From positions 304,553 to 368,552 of the forward strand of contig NZ_VOPZ01000002.1 of assembly GCF_010470665.1 (NCBI RefSeq): a stretch of DNA of 64,000 nt, read 5' to 3'. The position numbers were made by a program, and so were the translations under genes. This DNA is from Desulfovibrio sp. JC022 (GTDB lineage: Bacteria > Desulfobacterota > Desulfovibrionia > Desulfovibrionales > Desulfovibrionaceae). The notes beneath the pieces are model-generated. The model searched no databases. It had not been told where the DNA came from and was given only the letters and a program-made list of their open reading frames with translations. Within the stretch, counting starts at the first letter, position 1; each line of letters opens with the position of its first letter. This document shows, piece after piece, positions 47,720-57,565 of the stretch.

Positions 47720-49807
47720 ATGGCCGAATCAAAAGTGATAAATTACGAAAAATTTGCCAAGCAGGGCGATGTCCTTCTCGCGGGCGGCGTTGTAGTAATT
47801 CTCTTCGTTATGCTCATCCCCCTGCCGACCATGTTTCTCGACTTCATGCTGACTGTAAGTATCTCACTGGGACTGGTAATCCTGATTACCTCAATGTTTT
47901 TGCAGTCTCCCCTTGAATTTTCCATATTTCCCTCACTCCTGCTGGTAACCACTTTGCTACGTCTGTCCCTGAACGTAGCTACCACCCGAGCCATCCTCCT
48001 CCATGGTGATGAAGGTACCTCGGCTGCGGGTAATGTTATTCAGAGTTTCGGTGAATTTGTTGTTGGTGGTAACTACGTTATCGGTATCGTCATTTTTATG
48101 ATCCTGTTCATCCTGAACAAAACCGTTATCGTAACAGGTACCACACGTATCGCGGAAGTTGCCGCCAGATTTACCCTTGACGCCATGCCCGGTAAACAGA
48201 TGGCAATTGAAGCAGACCTTAACTCAGGTCTGATCGACGAAGACGAAGCAAGGGGCCAGCGCGAAAAACTCCGCCGTGAATCAGACTTTTACGGCGCTAT
48301 GGATGGTGCCGGTAAATTTGTACAGGGGGACGTTAACGCAGGTCTGCTCATCACCGCCATCAACATCATCGGCGGAATCCTCATCGGCGTACTCCAGAAA
48401 GGAATGCACTGGACTGACGCAGCCCAGACCTACACCCTGCTGACTATCGGTGACGGTCTTGTATCCACCATCCCGTCACTGATTATCTCCACCTCCGCAG
48501 GTATCATTGTTTCACGCGCCGCAGCAGAAGCCAAGATGGGTGAAGAATTCATCGGACAGCTGACTTTCCACTCCCGGGCACTCAAACTGGTCTCCATCAT
48601 CCTTGTTGTGTTCGGCATAGTCCCCGGTATGCCTACTATTCCTTTCCTTTGCCTTGCCGCGATTATTTACGGGGTATCAATGATGAACCGCGACCTTGAA
48701 GCAGAGGACCACGAAACCGAAGCAAAAGCTCAGAAAGCAAAAGCCGAACAGCCATCTCTGGACAGCCCCGAAGAAGTTCAGGCCCTGCTGCCCCTCGATT
48801 CTCTGGAACTGGAAGTGGGCTATGGCCTTATCCCGCTGGTGGACGAAGAACAGAGCGGCAACCTGCTCTCACGCATCCGCTCCATCCGTCGACAGTACGC
48901 GCTGGACATGGGTGTCATTATTCCGTCACTGCACCTGCGTGACAACCTGCAACTCAAGCCCGGTGAATACCGTGTACTCATCAAAGGCAACGCTGTTGCT
49001 TCTGCTGAAATCCTCATCGACCATCAGCTGGCTATGGATCCGGGTGATGCAAAGCACAGAATCAAAGGCATTGAAACCGTCGAGCCGGCCTTCAACCTTC
49101 CCGCTATCTGGATTCCCGATACCCAGAAGGAAGAAGCCATGCTTGCCGGATACACAGTTGTTGATCCTTCTACAGTTATCGCAACCCATCTTACTGAAGT
49201 ATTCCGCCGCAACCTCGGTGAATTCCTCGGCAGACAGGAAACACAGGACCTGCTGGACAACCTTTCCAAGCGCGCTCCCAAGGCTGTTGAAGACCTCGTT
49301 CCCAACATCCTCTCTCTTGGAGCGGTCCAGAAAGTTCTCCAGAACCTTGTACGCGAAAACGTATCCATCCGTGATCTGCTGACAATTGTCGAAGCCCTTG
49401 CCGACTACGGACCGTCCATTCAAGACCCTAACCAGCTTACTGAATACGTCCGCTCCCACATGAGCAGGACCATCATTAAGCCTTACCTTGGCAGCGACGG
49501 CAGCCTGCCCATCCTGACCTTCGGCCCCAGCGGGGATGCCAAGCTCAATGATGCGGTACGCTCCTCGGAAACCGGTGGTTTTCTGGCCCTTGATCCCGGC
49601 AGTGCCCAGCAGCTTATCCAGAGTGTCAACTCTGCGGCGGAAAATGTACTGGATACTGACGGTCAACCCGTCCTTTTATGTGCTCCTCAGCTGAGAAGCC
49701 ACTTGGCACAACTGATGGTACGCTTCTTGCCTACCATACCTGTAATATCGCAGGCCGAGATTCCTGCGAGCGTAAGAATCATGTCTGCGGGTACCGTAGA
49801 GTTCTAA
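47720..49807 (+). CDS. flhA: Flagellar export protein FlhA
   Basis: A 695-residue export-gate protein: eight N-terminal helices, the conserved FHIPEP region (RFTLDAMPGKQMAIEADLN is seen), and a large cytoplasmic domain that binds chaperone-substrate complexes. The ATG at 47720 follows GAAAGGGG and aligns with family starts; the in-frame ATG at 47672 is less likely. Located 68 bp after flhB. Confidence 0.95.
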   Translation: MAESKVINYEKFAKQGDVLLAGGVVVILFVMLIPLPTMFLDFMLTVSISLGLVILITSMFLQSPLEFSIFPSLLLVTTLLRLSLNVATTRAILLHGDEGTSAAGNVIQSFGEFVVGGNYVIGIVIFMILFILNKTVIVTGTTRIAEVAARFTLDAMPGKQMAIEADLNSGLIDEDEARGQREKLRRESDFYGAMDGAGKFVQGDVNAGLLITAINIIGGILIGVLQKGMHWTDAAQTYTLLTIGDGLVSTIPSLIISTSAGIIVSRAAAEAKMGEEFIGQLTFHSRALKLVSIILVVFGIVPGMPTIPFLCLAAIIYGVSMMNRDLEAEDHETEAKAQKAKAEQPSLDSPEEVQALLPLDSLELEVGYGLIPLVDEEQSGNLLSRIRSIRRQYALDMGVIIPSLHLRDNLQLKPGEYRVLIKGNAVASAEILIDHQLAMDPGDAKHRIKGIETVEPAFNLPAIWIPDTQKEEAMLAGYTVVDPSTVIATHLTEVFRRNLGEFLGRQETQDLLDNLSKRAPKAVEDLVPNILSLGAVQKVLQNLVRENVSIRDLLTIVEALADYGPSIQDPNQLTEYVRSHMSRTIIKPYLGSDGSLPILTFGPSGDAKLNDAVRSSETGGFLALDPGSAQQLIQSVNSAAENVLDTDGQPVLLCAPQLRSHLAQLMVRFLPTIPVISQAEIPASVRIMSAGTVEF

Positions 49808-49820
49808 AAAGGTTGGTAAT

Positions 49821-50909
49821 ATGCGGGTAAAAACATTCAGAGGCAACAGCACTGCAGCGGTCTTCGCCGAAATCAAAGCAGAATTCGGTGACAACGCCAT
49901 TATCCTCAGCAACAAGTCAGTTGAAGAGGGCGGACGCAAGATCCACGAGATCATGGTCGGCGTTGACGGTCAGGATCAATCTGCACCGGCTCAGGACACA
50001 AGGGAAGAAGTCATTGATGATGCCATGAGCAACATCCCGGACTGGAATCAGGAATGGAACCAGATCAAGGGGCACATGATGGCCCTGCTCAAGCCCCAGA
50101 TGAACCTGAACCTGCTTGCCCCCCGCCAACGTCTCGCCCTTGAGTATCTTGAGCGTGAGGGAGTTGAGAGCAAAGTAATACTCGACCTTTTTCAACAGCT
50201 ACGCGGAAACAAATCCAAAGCCATCCTGCCCGAACTGGAAAAAATCGCTCCGGTCTGTGCACTGGATTCGAAAAACTGGCCCCAGAAATTTCAAGCCCTC
50301 GCCGGACCGCACGGCGCAGGCAAAACATCCACTATTATCCGCCTTGCACTCAAGGAAAAGAAAGAGAACCCCGCTGCCCGCATCTGCCTTGCCTCGGCAG
50401 ACCAAGGACAAGGTAAAGGACGTCTAGTCCTTCGCCATTACGCCGACCTTTCAGGACTTGAATTCAGGGAACTCGCCAGCCGCGAGGACTTTGCAAAGCT
50501 TATCGGTGAAAGCCGGAATTTTGACAGGGTATTCATTGACCTGCCCGGACTATCCGGAAATGCTGAACTTGAAGGCTGGCTGGCAGCCTGCGGCATGACC
50601 GGTCCCTGTGACCTGGCTGTCCATCTGGTCATGAACCCCTACTACGCTCCAGCGCAGTACACCGCATTTCTCAAAAAATTCAAATCCTCCAAAGTAAAAA
50701 GCCTCATCTGGACCAAACTGGATGAAGCCTGCAACTACGGAGCACTGGTCAACACATCATACGAAAGCGGGCTTCCGGTCTCCCTGCTTTCATACGGATC
50801 AGGACTTCGCAACAGCATGAAACCGGCATGTGAAAAAGATTTTTGGAGACTGGTATTCAAACACCAGCTTCCCACTGAAGAAAAAATGAAGTTCGCCAAA
50901 GCGGTTTAA
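49821..50909 (+). CDS. flhF: Flagellar SRP-like GTPase FlhF
   Basis: A 362-residue SRP-GTPase: N-terminal domain starting VKTFRGNSTAAVFAEIK, then a G domain with P-loop GPHGAGKTST and later ALGVDLPG-like switch region FIDLPGLSG and WTKLDEA. FlhF places the flagellum at the pole, together with FlhG. It follows flhA by 13 bp. Length is normal, though the DTAG motif reads DLPG. Confidence 0.9.
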   Translation: MRVKTFRGNSTAAVFAEIKAEFGDNAIILSNKSVEEGGRKIHEIMVGVDGQDQSAPAQDTREEVIDDAMSNIPDWNQEWNQIKGHMMALLKPQMNLNLLAPRQRLALEYLEREGVESKVILDLFQQLRGNKSKAILPELEKIAPVCALDSKNWPQKFQALAGPHGAGKTSTIIRLALKEKKENPAARICLASADQGQGKGRLVLRHYADLSGLEFRELASREDFAKLIGESRNFDRVFIDLPGLSGNAELEGWLAACGMTGPCDLAVHLVMNPYYAPAQYTAFLKKFKSSKVKSLIWTKLDEACNYGALVNTSYESGLPVSLLSYGSGLRNSMKPACEKDFWRLVFKHQLPTEEKMKFAKAV

Positions 50910-51021
50910 CCGTTTTTTCTTAAAAAATAATCCATATTTTAGAGAAATCAGGCCCATTACTCGTTGCATAAAAATCGCTGGCAACGTAAACAGAGAGATA
51001 AATAAGAACAGGGTGATACAA

Positions 51022-51849
51022 ATGAATTCCAATCTTCCCATGGTATTTTCAGTAACCTCCGGTAAGGGAGGCGTAGGCAAGACAAATATTTCAGTAAACT
51101 TGGCCTACAACTTAAGCCGCATGGGCAAGAAAGTCTTGCTGCTGGATGCCGACCTCGGCCTCGCCAACGTCGACGTTCTGCTGGGAATCGCTCCCAAATA
51201 CAACCTTTTCCATCTCTTTCATGACGGAACAGGAATCCGGGAAGTAATCCACAAGACTGATTATGGATTCGACATTCTCCCTGCTTCTTCCGGCGTAAGT
51301 GATATGGTTTCCCTGTCAACAGGCCAGAAGCTGGATCTGCTGGAAGCCATGGACCATCTTGAAGAAGAAATTGATTACCTTATCGTAGACACCGGTGCCG
51401 GCATCAACGATAACGTTCTTTACTTCAACCTTGCCGTTCAGGAACGACTTCTGGTACTGACCCCGGAACCGACCTCCCTGACAGATGCCTATGCCCTGAT
51501 CAAGGTCATGAAACTGCATCACGGGGTTGACAAATTCAAAGTTCTGGTAAACATGGCAACGGACATGAAAGAAGCCAAGGAAGTGTTCAGAAAGCTATAT
51601 ATGGCTTGTGACCACTTCCTGAGCGGAGTTTCACTTGATTTAGTGGGAGTTATCCCCCGCGATATCAACATGCGGCAGGCTGTTATTAAACAAACCCCGC
51701 TGTGCAAGATCTCTCCATCAAGTCCGGCTTGTACCCAGATCACTGAAACAGCTAAAAAAATAACCAAATGGAAAGCGACATCCGAGCTAGATGGTAATAT
51801 CAAGTTCTTCTGGAAAAAACTTCTCTTCCAAGAACAGTCCGTGGCTTAA
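51022..51849 (+). CDS. flhG: Flagellar number regulator FlhG (MinD-like ATPase)
   Basis: A 275-residue ParA/MinD ATPase with deviant Walker A SGKGGVGKTN (near residue 13-22), DADLGLANVDVLLG and VDTGAG. It lacks an obvious N-terminal FlrA-binding extension, so it resembles the short form. The ATG at 51022 follows GGGTGAT; the GTG at 51013 is an alternative. It limits flagellum number by acting on FlhF. Its 3' end overlaps the start of fliA by 59 bp. Confidence 0.92.
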   Translation: MNSNLPMVFSVTSGKGGVGKTNISVNLAYNLSRMGKKVLLLDADLGLANVDVLLGIAPKYNLFHLFHDGTGIREVIHKTDYGFDILPASSGVSDMVSLSTGQKLDLLEAMDHLEEEIDYLIVDTGAGINDNVLYFNLAVQERLLVLTPEPTSLTDAYALIKVMKLHHGVDKFKVLVNMATDMKEAKEVFRKLYMACDHFLSGVSLDLVGVIPRDINMRQAVIKQTPLCKISPSSPACTQITETAKKITKWKATSELDGNIKFFWKKLLFQEQSVA

Positions 51850-52582
51850 TTTAGAGTCCGGAACGACTGATTGGGAAGATTTTCCGCCCTCAGATCAAGA
51901 AGCGATAGTACGGCATTATTCACCCAAAATACGTATTATAGCGCTTCGTATGAAATCCAAGCTCCCGCAGAATGTGGAGCTGGGAGAGCTTATCAGTGCC
52001 GGAAGCCTCGGACTGGTGGAGTCGCTTGGAAAGTTTCGTCCTGAACTGAAGATCAAGTTTGAAACCTATGCTGAAAACCGCATCAAAGGTGCCATGCTTG
52101 ATGAACTCCGGCGTATGGATTGGTTCTCACGCGGGCTGCGCCAGAAAGTTAAGACAATTGAAAGCAGCATCCGTGACATCGAACACGAGACAGGTGAGAA
52201 GCCGACCAGTGCCCAGATTGAGGAGGCTACCGGATTTTCAGCAAAGGAAGTCCAGCAGGGACTTGAAGCACTTCAGAACCAGCTCTGCGTCAACCTTGAC
52301 GCTTTTAACGATAATATTCCAAGCAACAAAGATTCTGAACATGACGATGAGCCTTTCCAAAGTGCTGTTTTTCAAGAAACAGTGGACAAGGTAGCTGATC
52401 TGATTGATAATTTGACGCCGAGGGAAAAACTGGTATTATCTCTGTACTACGGGGAGGAACTTAACATGAAAGAAACCTCCGAAGTAATGGATATTACAGA
52501 AGGCAGGGTATCCCAGCTACATTCTCAGGCACTGAAAAAATTGAGAAAAATGTTCCACGATAAATATCATACGGAACCTTAA
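51791..52582 (+). CDS. fliA: Flagellar sigma factor FliA (sigma28)
   Basis: A 263-residue sigma70-family factor with region 2 (KFETYAENRIKGAMLDELR), region 3 and region 4 (LTPREKLVLSLYYGEELNMKETSEVMDITEGRVSQ-type HTH, motif residues about 208-242). It directs transcription of late flagellar and chemotaxis genes. No later in-frame start is visible before conserved region 2, so the ATG at 51791, which overlaps flhG by 59 bp, is favoured though its ribosome site is weak. A FliA-type promoter is seen at 11.1 kb. Confidence 0.93.
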   Translation: MVISSSSGKNFSSKNSPWLNLESGTTDWEDFPPSDQEAIVRHYSPKIRIIALRMKSKLPQNVELGELISAGSLGLVESLGKFRPELKIKFETYAENRIKGAMLDELRRMDWFSRGLRQKVKTIESSIRDIEHETGEKPTSAQIEEATGFSAKEVQQGLEALQNQLCVNLDAFNDNIPSNKDSEHDDEPFQSAVFQETVDKVADLIDNLTPREKLVLSLYYGEELNMKETSEVMDITEGRVSQLHSQALKKLRKMFHDKYHTEP

Positions 52583-52592
52583 GGAGAAATAA

Positions 52593-52976
52593 ATGGCGAT
52601 TGATTACTCTATGAAAGTTCTTGTTGTGGATGACTTCGCAACCATGCGTCGTATTATCAAAAACATCCTCCGCCAGATCGGCTTCACAAATATTGTGGAA
52701 GCTGATGACGGAACAACTGCATGGGAAACCCTGAATAAAGATGACAGCATCGAGTTCATCGTATCCGACTGGAACATGCCCCAGATGACCGGCATTGAAT
52801 TGCTGCGCAAAGTAAGAGCAAGTGAAGAATTCGCCGACCTCCCGTTTCTGATGGTTACTGCTGAAGCACAGCAGGAAAACATCATTGAGGCTGTTCAGGC
52901 CAAGGTTTCCAACTATATCGTTAAACCTTTCACACCTGACACCCTCGGCCAGAAAATCAATAAAATTTTTGAATAA
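52593..52976 (+). CDS. cheY: Chemotaxis response regulator CheY
   Basis: A 127-residue CheY: D13/D14, phosphoacceptor D59 (VSDWNMPQMTG), T89 and K111 (YIVKPF). SDWNMP is the chemotaxis-type signature. AAGGAG precedes the ATG. A hairpin without a U-tract follows (52987-53018), then fliL. Confidence 0.95.
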   Translation: MAIDYSMKVLVVDDFATMRRIIKNILRQIGFTNIVEADDGTTAWETLNKDDSIEFIVSDWNMPQMTGIELLRKVRASEEFADLPFLMVTAEAQQENIIEAVQAKVSNYIVKPFTPDTLGQKINKIFE

Positions 52977-52986
52977 AAAATTATAA

Positions 52987-53018
52987 TTCAGCGGACATGT
53001 CCCGGCATGTCCGCTGAA
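52987..53018 (+). other. Intercistronic hairpin, cheY to fliL
   Basis: TTCAGCGGACATG / CATGTCCGCTGAA, 13-bp stem, 6-nt loop, 10 nt after the cheY stop. No U-tract. Confidence 0.65.
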
Positions 53019-53079
53019 CCTTATTTCAGGCGGCAGCTATAAAACTTCCGTCCGGAACCTCGTCTATCAGGATGCGTGC

Positions 53080-53784
53080 ATGATCTTCCTCGCTGTTGAT
53101 GATATTGATGAATCTGAATCCGGGGAGGATACTCAATCTTCAGCCCCTGCCAGCAAGGCAGCTCAAAAGGTAGAGCTGGACCTTGATGATGCGCCTTTTC
53201 TTGAAGACGAGGACGAAGAAGATGATATTCCGGACGAGGAACCGGAAGAGCTGGATGCTCTTGAAGAAGCACCCACTGAAAAAAAATCAAAAACAAAACT
53301 CTTAATTTTTATCGGAATCGGGGTAATAATACTCCTGCTTGCTGCTATTCTGGTAAAACTTTTCTTTTTCGATAGCACCCCACCACCGCCCAAGGAAGAA
53401 CCTGCCATTGAAGAAACAATGGAGGAAATTCCCATGGAAGTTCCAGATGATACACCGCCTCCGCCGCCGGATGAGCCAGGTGTAACCCTGCTGCGAATGG
53501 ACCCGTTCTGGATTGAGCAGAAAGACAAAGACAGCCGCACCAGATTTCTCATTGCCCGCTTTGCCATGACCACCACCGACGAACAGGTCGTGGCGGAATA
53601 CGGACGCAAAACCCTCATCCTGCGCGATGCGGTATATTTCTACCTCAAAAATAAAGATTTACAATTTTTAGCCGATGAGAAGAATGTAGAGAAACTAAAA
53701 AAAGACCTGCTCATGGTTATCAATCAATATATTGTAGCAGGTGAATTTGAGAAAATCCTCTTTGAGGAGTATCTCGTGAGGTAA
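53080..53784 (+). CDS. fliL: Flagellar basal-body protein FliL
   Basis: A 234-residue FliL: acidic cytoplasmic N terminus (about 1-65, many D/E), one membrane helix (LLIFIGIGVIILLLAAIL-like), a proline-rich linker (PPPPKEEP and TPPPPPDEPG) and the periplasmic FliL domain. The N-terminal acidic extension is longer than usual. It associates with the stator around MotB. AGGA precedes the ATG at 53080. Confidence 0.88.
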   Translation: MIFLAVDDIDESESGEDTQSSAPASKAAQKVELDLDDAPFLEDEDEEDDIPDEEPEELDALEEAPTEKKSKTKLLIFIGIGVIILLLAAILVKLFFFDSTPPPPKEEPAIEETMEEIPMEVPDDTPPPPPDEPGVTLLRMDPFWIEQKDKDSRTRFLIARFAMTTTDEQVVAEYGRKTLILRDAVYFYLKNKDLQFLADEKNVEKLKKDLLMVINQYIVAGEFEKILFEEYLVR

Positions 53785-53789
53785 AAGTC

Positions 53790-54113
53790 ATGCCCGGCCC
53801 TGTGGATATGCCCCTGATCATTTCGCAGCTTGCAAATGTACAGAAGATTTCCAACTCTGAAGCTACCAAGGCTGGGCTTCAGCAGACCCTCATGATCAAT
53901 CCTGAAGAGCAGGACAAAAACAAAAAAGCCCAATCGCAAGTCCAGAAGACCGAAAAAGACGAAGCTGCCATCTCCGTCAAAGACGAGGACGGCAACAAGG
54001 GCGGTCAGCCGCATTCCGGACGCAAAAGAAAGAAAAAAGAAGAAGAGCCGGAAGATGAGACTCAGCCCAAGAAGTCCCCATGGTCCGGCAATATCATCAA
54101 TGTAAAGATTTGA
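53790..54113 (+). CDS. Hypothetical charged protein in flagellar cluster, 107 aa
   Basis: Starts 5 bp after fliL. After a short hydrophobic N-terminal stretch (MPGPVDMPLIISQLANVQ) the protein is strongly charged and Lys/Glu/Gln-rich, with RKRKKKEEEPEDE. No membrane helix or known domain. Probably largely disordered. Position suggests a small motility factor of the Desulfovibrio lineage. Confidence 0.65.
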   Translation: MPGPVDMPLIISQLANVQKISNSEATKAGLQQTLMINPEEQDKNKKAQSQVQKTEKDEAAISVKDEDGNKGGQPHSGRKRKKKEEEPEDETQPKKSPWSGNIINVKI

Positions 54114-54185
54114 TCCCCCTATTGCCCTTCTTCATCAAACAAGGCAAACTGTTACGGATTCAACGAACCTCTACCTTAGCAAACT

Positions 54186-54596
54186 ATGACTGTATTCCTG
54201 CTCATTTTCTTTTCCGTAACTGAGATAGCCCTGCTTATCGCTGTGATCTTTTTCTTCCTCAGGCTGCGCAAGTCCGAAGAACTGGTCACCCAGCTCCAGA
54301 GCAAGCAGGAAGAATTCATCAAAAAACTCCAGTTTAACACCCAGCTCGAAAACGAACTGATGAATACCTTTGCCGAGAGGCAGGAAGAACTGGCTCAGCT
54401 GGATATGATGCTGGATCGCAAATCCAAAAAGCTGAAAAAGATCCTAGCTCAAGCCGAAGAATTTTCACGATCGCCGCAGTTCCTGCGTCAGATAATCCTT
54501 ACCGGACACAAGGAAGGAAAGCCCGTCAGCAGGCTCGCCAAAGCTACCGGGCTGTCTATTGAAGAAGTAGAACTGATTCTTGATCAGCATAGTTAA
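54186..54596 (+). CDS. Membrane-anchored coiled-coil protein in flagellar cluster, 136 aa
   Basis: One N-terminal membrane helix (about 3-25), a long coiled coil (about 28-95, heptad-rich, LRKSEELVTQLQSKQEEF) and a C-terminal HTH-like segment (GKPVSRLAKATGLSIEEVELIL), similar in plan to short SwrB/DUF6115-like proteins that act with flagellar export. No firm family assignment. Confidence 0.65.
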   Translation: MTVFLLIFFSVTEIALLIAVIFFFLRLRKSEELVTQLQSKQEEFIKKLQFNTQLENELMNTFAERQEELAQLDMMLDRKSKKLKKILAQAEEFSRSPQFLRQIILTGHKEGKPVSRLAKATGLSIEEVELILDQHS

Positions 54597-54602
54597 TTTA
54601 CT

Positions 54603-55436
54603 ATGAAAATTTCTAAATATGGACATAGAAGCTTCGGCGGAGGCGGCAAGAAATCCTCTGCACGCTCTACCATGTTCCGCAAAAAGTTTTCCGTGGGCGA
54701 CATCCTGCAAGGCAAATTGATTAACTGGTATCAACCTAAGCTGGGCTGGGTTGTTATACAGGATCTCGAACTCCTGGCCAGCATACAGACTAACGCTGCT
54801 CCCGGCGATATCCTCACCTTCCATGTACAACAGCTTTATCCAGAAATTATCCTCAAAGAAATAAACCCGGACCATCTGAACGGTCAGGGAGTGTACATAA
54901 ATCCTGCCGGGGTAACCCGTGAATTCGTCAGTCTCCGAGCCTCATTCCAATCTCAGGCCAGCTCTATTTTTAAGCAAATAAACAAAGAGAGAATTGCCAG
55001 TGCGGAAAAACGAAAGGAAAAATTCTTAAGCCTGCTGGAAAAAGAGATAAAAACAGCGGTCCTTTTTTTCAAAACACTCGAATGCACAGCAAAACTAAAT
55101 TCGGTACTCAGCTCAACAAAACTATACTACATGCCGTGGCTGGTTCCCTGCGGACTCAATCAGGAAATAGTGCTCAAAACCAGAACGGATGCGGATAACC
55201 CCGACAACTCATTCTACGAGCTTCTCTACTCTCTGGATCTGCCCCCTGCCGTCCCGGCACGTTTTAAAGTCATGTACAAAAAGCCTCAATGCGGATTCAA
55301 GCTGCTGGCAGATGACCCGCGCCTGAGATCCTTGCTGGAACCAAAATTAAAGGACTCATTTCCTGAATTTCTAGGCACGGAACACATCCCGCCCCACATT
55401 GCAGGCGGGATTCTCTCCGAACTTCTCTCCGGCTAA
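54603..55436 (+). CDS. Hypothetical protein, 277 aa, end of flagellar cluster
   Basis: Starts 6 bp after the coiled-coil gene. Basic N terminus (FGGGGKKSSARS), then an OB- or barrel-like stretch (FSVGDILQGKLINWYQPKLG) and a helical second half. No signal or membrane segment. Unknown family. Its stop codon overlaps that of the convergent chemoreceptor gene. Confidence 0.62.
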   Translation: MKISKYGHRSFGGGGKKSSARSTMFRKKFSVGDILQGKLINWYQPKLGWVVIQDLELLASIQTNAAPGDILTFHVQQLYPEIILKEINPDHLNGQGVYINPAGVTREFVSLRASFQSQASSIFKQINKERIASAEKRKEKFLSLLEKEIKTAVLFFKTLECTAKLNSVLSSTKLYYMPWLVPCGLNQEIVLKTRTDADNPDNSFYELLYSLDLPPAVPARFKVMYKKPQCGFKLLADDPRLRSLLEPKLKDSFPEFLGTEHIPPHIAGGILSELLSG

Positions 55437-57565
55437 TCCTGATCAACCTGAAAAGCCGCCACTTCCTCTTCAAGACTGGAAACAGAGCTTGAGAGCTGTT
55501 CCGTAATAGACACGAATTCTGTAAGGGCATCCTTGGTCTGAATGGAAGTCTCACTAAGTTGAATCATGGCCTTGCTGATCTGCTCCGCTCCTTCGCTCTG
55601 GTTCTGCATCCCTTCGTTCACGGACTCAAAACGCGGAGTGAGGGTCTGAACCTGTGTTACTACGCCTGAAATTCCATCACCAAGCAAAGCGACATTGCTG
55701 ACCCCGGTCTCAACCTGCTTGCGGAACTTATCCATCTCCATGACCCCGGCCGAAACTGCGGAAAGCATCTCAGCCACGATCTTCTCGATATCAAGGGTGG
55801 ACATGGCTGTCTGGTCAGCAAGCTTGCGGATTTCACGAGCTACAACTGAAAACCCCTGTCCGAATTCCCCGGCTTTTTCGGCCTCAATTGCCGCATTCAA
55901 GGAAAGCAGGTTAATCTGCTCTGAAATCTTGGAAATGGAAGTTACCACTGAACTGATATTGGCAGCCTTGGAGTTGATAACTGAAAGCTTGGAAAAAATA
56001 CCGCCCGAAGCATCACGCATGGCATCCATGGTTACGCCCATTTCACCAAGATCGTGTACTCCCTGAGCTGCCAGCTCTCCCGTGGAAACAGCTACGGTGG
56101 TCGACTCATTCATAGTCCGGGCAAGTTCCTGTGAAGTAGCTGAGATCTCACGCGAAGAACTCCCAAGCTCCTGAGTTGCCGCAGCCTGATTTTCAACAGC
56201 AGCTTCCAACTGGTTAATAGCGGTACCAAGTTTTAAGGCTGACCCGGTAACCTGATCCCCGGAAACCTGTACCTGACTGACCAGCGAATTCAAGGTCAGC
56301 AACATGGTATGGATGGATTTTACAAGGTGATCAACTTCATCAAACCGTTTTTCCTTTCCAGTCTCAAAGGATTCAACGACCTTCTTCAAATGCCCCTTGT
56401 CCGTAGCCATGGCAAAAACCCTTTTGGCTTCCCGCAAATCTCCTTGCGAAACATGATAGGCGACTCTAGACACACTGCGGATAGGCAAACAAATTCTGCG
56501 AATCACGTAATAAATGACCCCGATGGTCAACAGCAGGATAATAAAACTGATAGCTCCCTGCTTTACAATCAAATCCCTAACAGGTGCGTAAATCTCTTTC
56601 ATGGGCACGGTCGAAGCAACAAACCAGCCAAGGGGGGCGAAATAATGCACATAGGACTGCCTTCTGACAATTTCACCGTCCTGACGGCGGACCTTGTAAT
56701 CCAACCGCCATTCCCCAAGTTTACCGACCTCTTTCAAATCATGAATCAAAGTGTTTCCGGTTTTCAAATTCAAAGTCTTGGCAAACTCAGGCCCGGCACC
56801 TCTTGGAGGAACAAGCACCTTCTTGTCATTATCAAAAAGAAACAAGCGTCCTGTTTCAGCCAGACGAATCTGGGAAAATCCCTTACGCATGTCATGAAGC
56901 AGATCCTGCTTCTGGCGCTCCACAGAAGCCTCAATATCATCAACATACGCCCCGGTTCCGATTATCCATTTCCACTTTGAAAACCCCTTTACATAAAGGA
57001 TCTTGGAAATAGGCTCATCCTCACCCAGACGGGTCCAGAGCAACTTTACATATCCGCCACCTTCACGTGTGGCCTTGCGGATCATATCCGGCCCGAATGC
57101 ATAGCCGTTTATATCAGAAAGATTCGAAAGGTCGCGCCCTTCAAGGGTTCGATCAGGATGAGCCAATGCCTCCAGCTTATCGGTATAAATAAAAAAATAA
57201 TCATTATTGAAGTATCTGGTATTGCGGGCCAATTTGTATGCAGCCTCTTTGGCTTCCTTTTCACTGAGCTTACCGGACTTATACAATTCGTAATAACTGT
57301 CAATTTGCGACATGAAAATAGTCATGGAATCCTTAATGGATTGCCTGCGGTCATCAAAAGCATGCTTCCGGTACCGATCAAGAGATTGATACCCTTCCTG
57401 AAGATAGAGCATCCCCATCCTGATGGTATTGCGAGCAGTGCGGCCCTGTGCATTGGTCATATCCTCTTCAACAGTAGAGCTTGTGAACAGCAAAGTAACC
57501 AGAGTGGAAGCAATGACGACAGCTGCAACTATATATGAAATTCTAGTACTGATTGACCGTAACAT
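55433..57565 (-). CDS. Methyl-accepting chemotaxis protein with double Cache sensor
   Basis: A 710-residue receptor: helix 1 (about 8-28), two periplasmic Cache modules (FFIYTDKLEALAHPD...WIIGTGAYVDDIE; then LFLFDNDKKVLVPP...FAPLGWFVAST), helix 2 (about 338-358), HAMP and a signalling domain whose tip reads EQINLLSLNAAIEAEKAGE, a divergent subtype. ATG at 57565 follows AAGGAGA. Stop codon overlaps the + strand gene by 4 bp. The two receptors at 6-11 kb have only one Cache module. Confidence 0.9.
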   Translation of the reverse strand: MLRSISTRISYIVAAVVIASTLVTLLFTSSTVEEDMTNAQGRTARNTIRMGMLYLQEGYQSLDRYRKHAFDDRRQSIKDSMTIFMSQIDSYYELYKSGKLSEKEAKEAAYKLARNTRYFNNDYFFIYTDKLEALAHPDRTLEGRDLSNLSDINGYAFGPDMIRKATREGGGYVKLLWTRLGEDEPISKILYVKGFSKWKWIIGTGAYVDDIEASVERQKQDLLHDMRKGFSQIRLAETGRLFLFDNDKKVLVPPRGAGPEFAKTLNLKTGNTLIHDLKEVGKLGEWRLDYKVRRQDGEIVRRQSYVHYFAPLGWFVASTVPMKEIYAPVRDLIVKQGAISFIILLLTIGVIYYVIRRICLPIRSVSRVAYHVSQGDLREAKRVFAMATDKGHLKKVVESFETGKEKRFDEVDHLVKSIHTMLLTLNSLVSQVQVSGDQVTGSALKLGTAINQLEAAVENQAAATQELGSSSREISATSQELARTMNESTTVAVSTGELAAQGVHDLGEMGVTMDAMRDASGGIFSKLSVINSKAANISSVVTSISKISEQINLLSLNAAIEAEKAGEFGQGFSVVAREIRKLADQTAMSTLDIEKIVAEMLSAVSAGVMEMDKFRKQVETGVSNVALLGDGISGVVTQVQTLTPRFESVNEGMQNQSEGAEQISKAMIQLSETSIQTKDALTEFVSITEQLSSSVSSLEEEVAAFQVDQD

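Noticed and set aside
50901-50920. Terminator after flhF
   Set aside because: CGGTT/AACCG is only a 5-bp stem overlapping the stop codon; flhG follows in the same operon.
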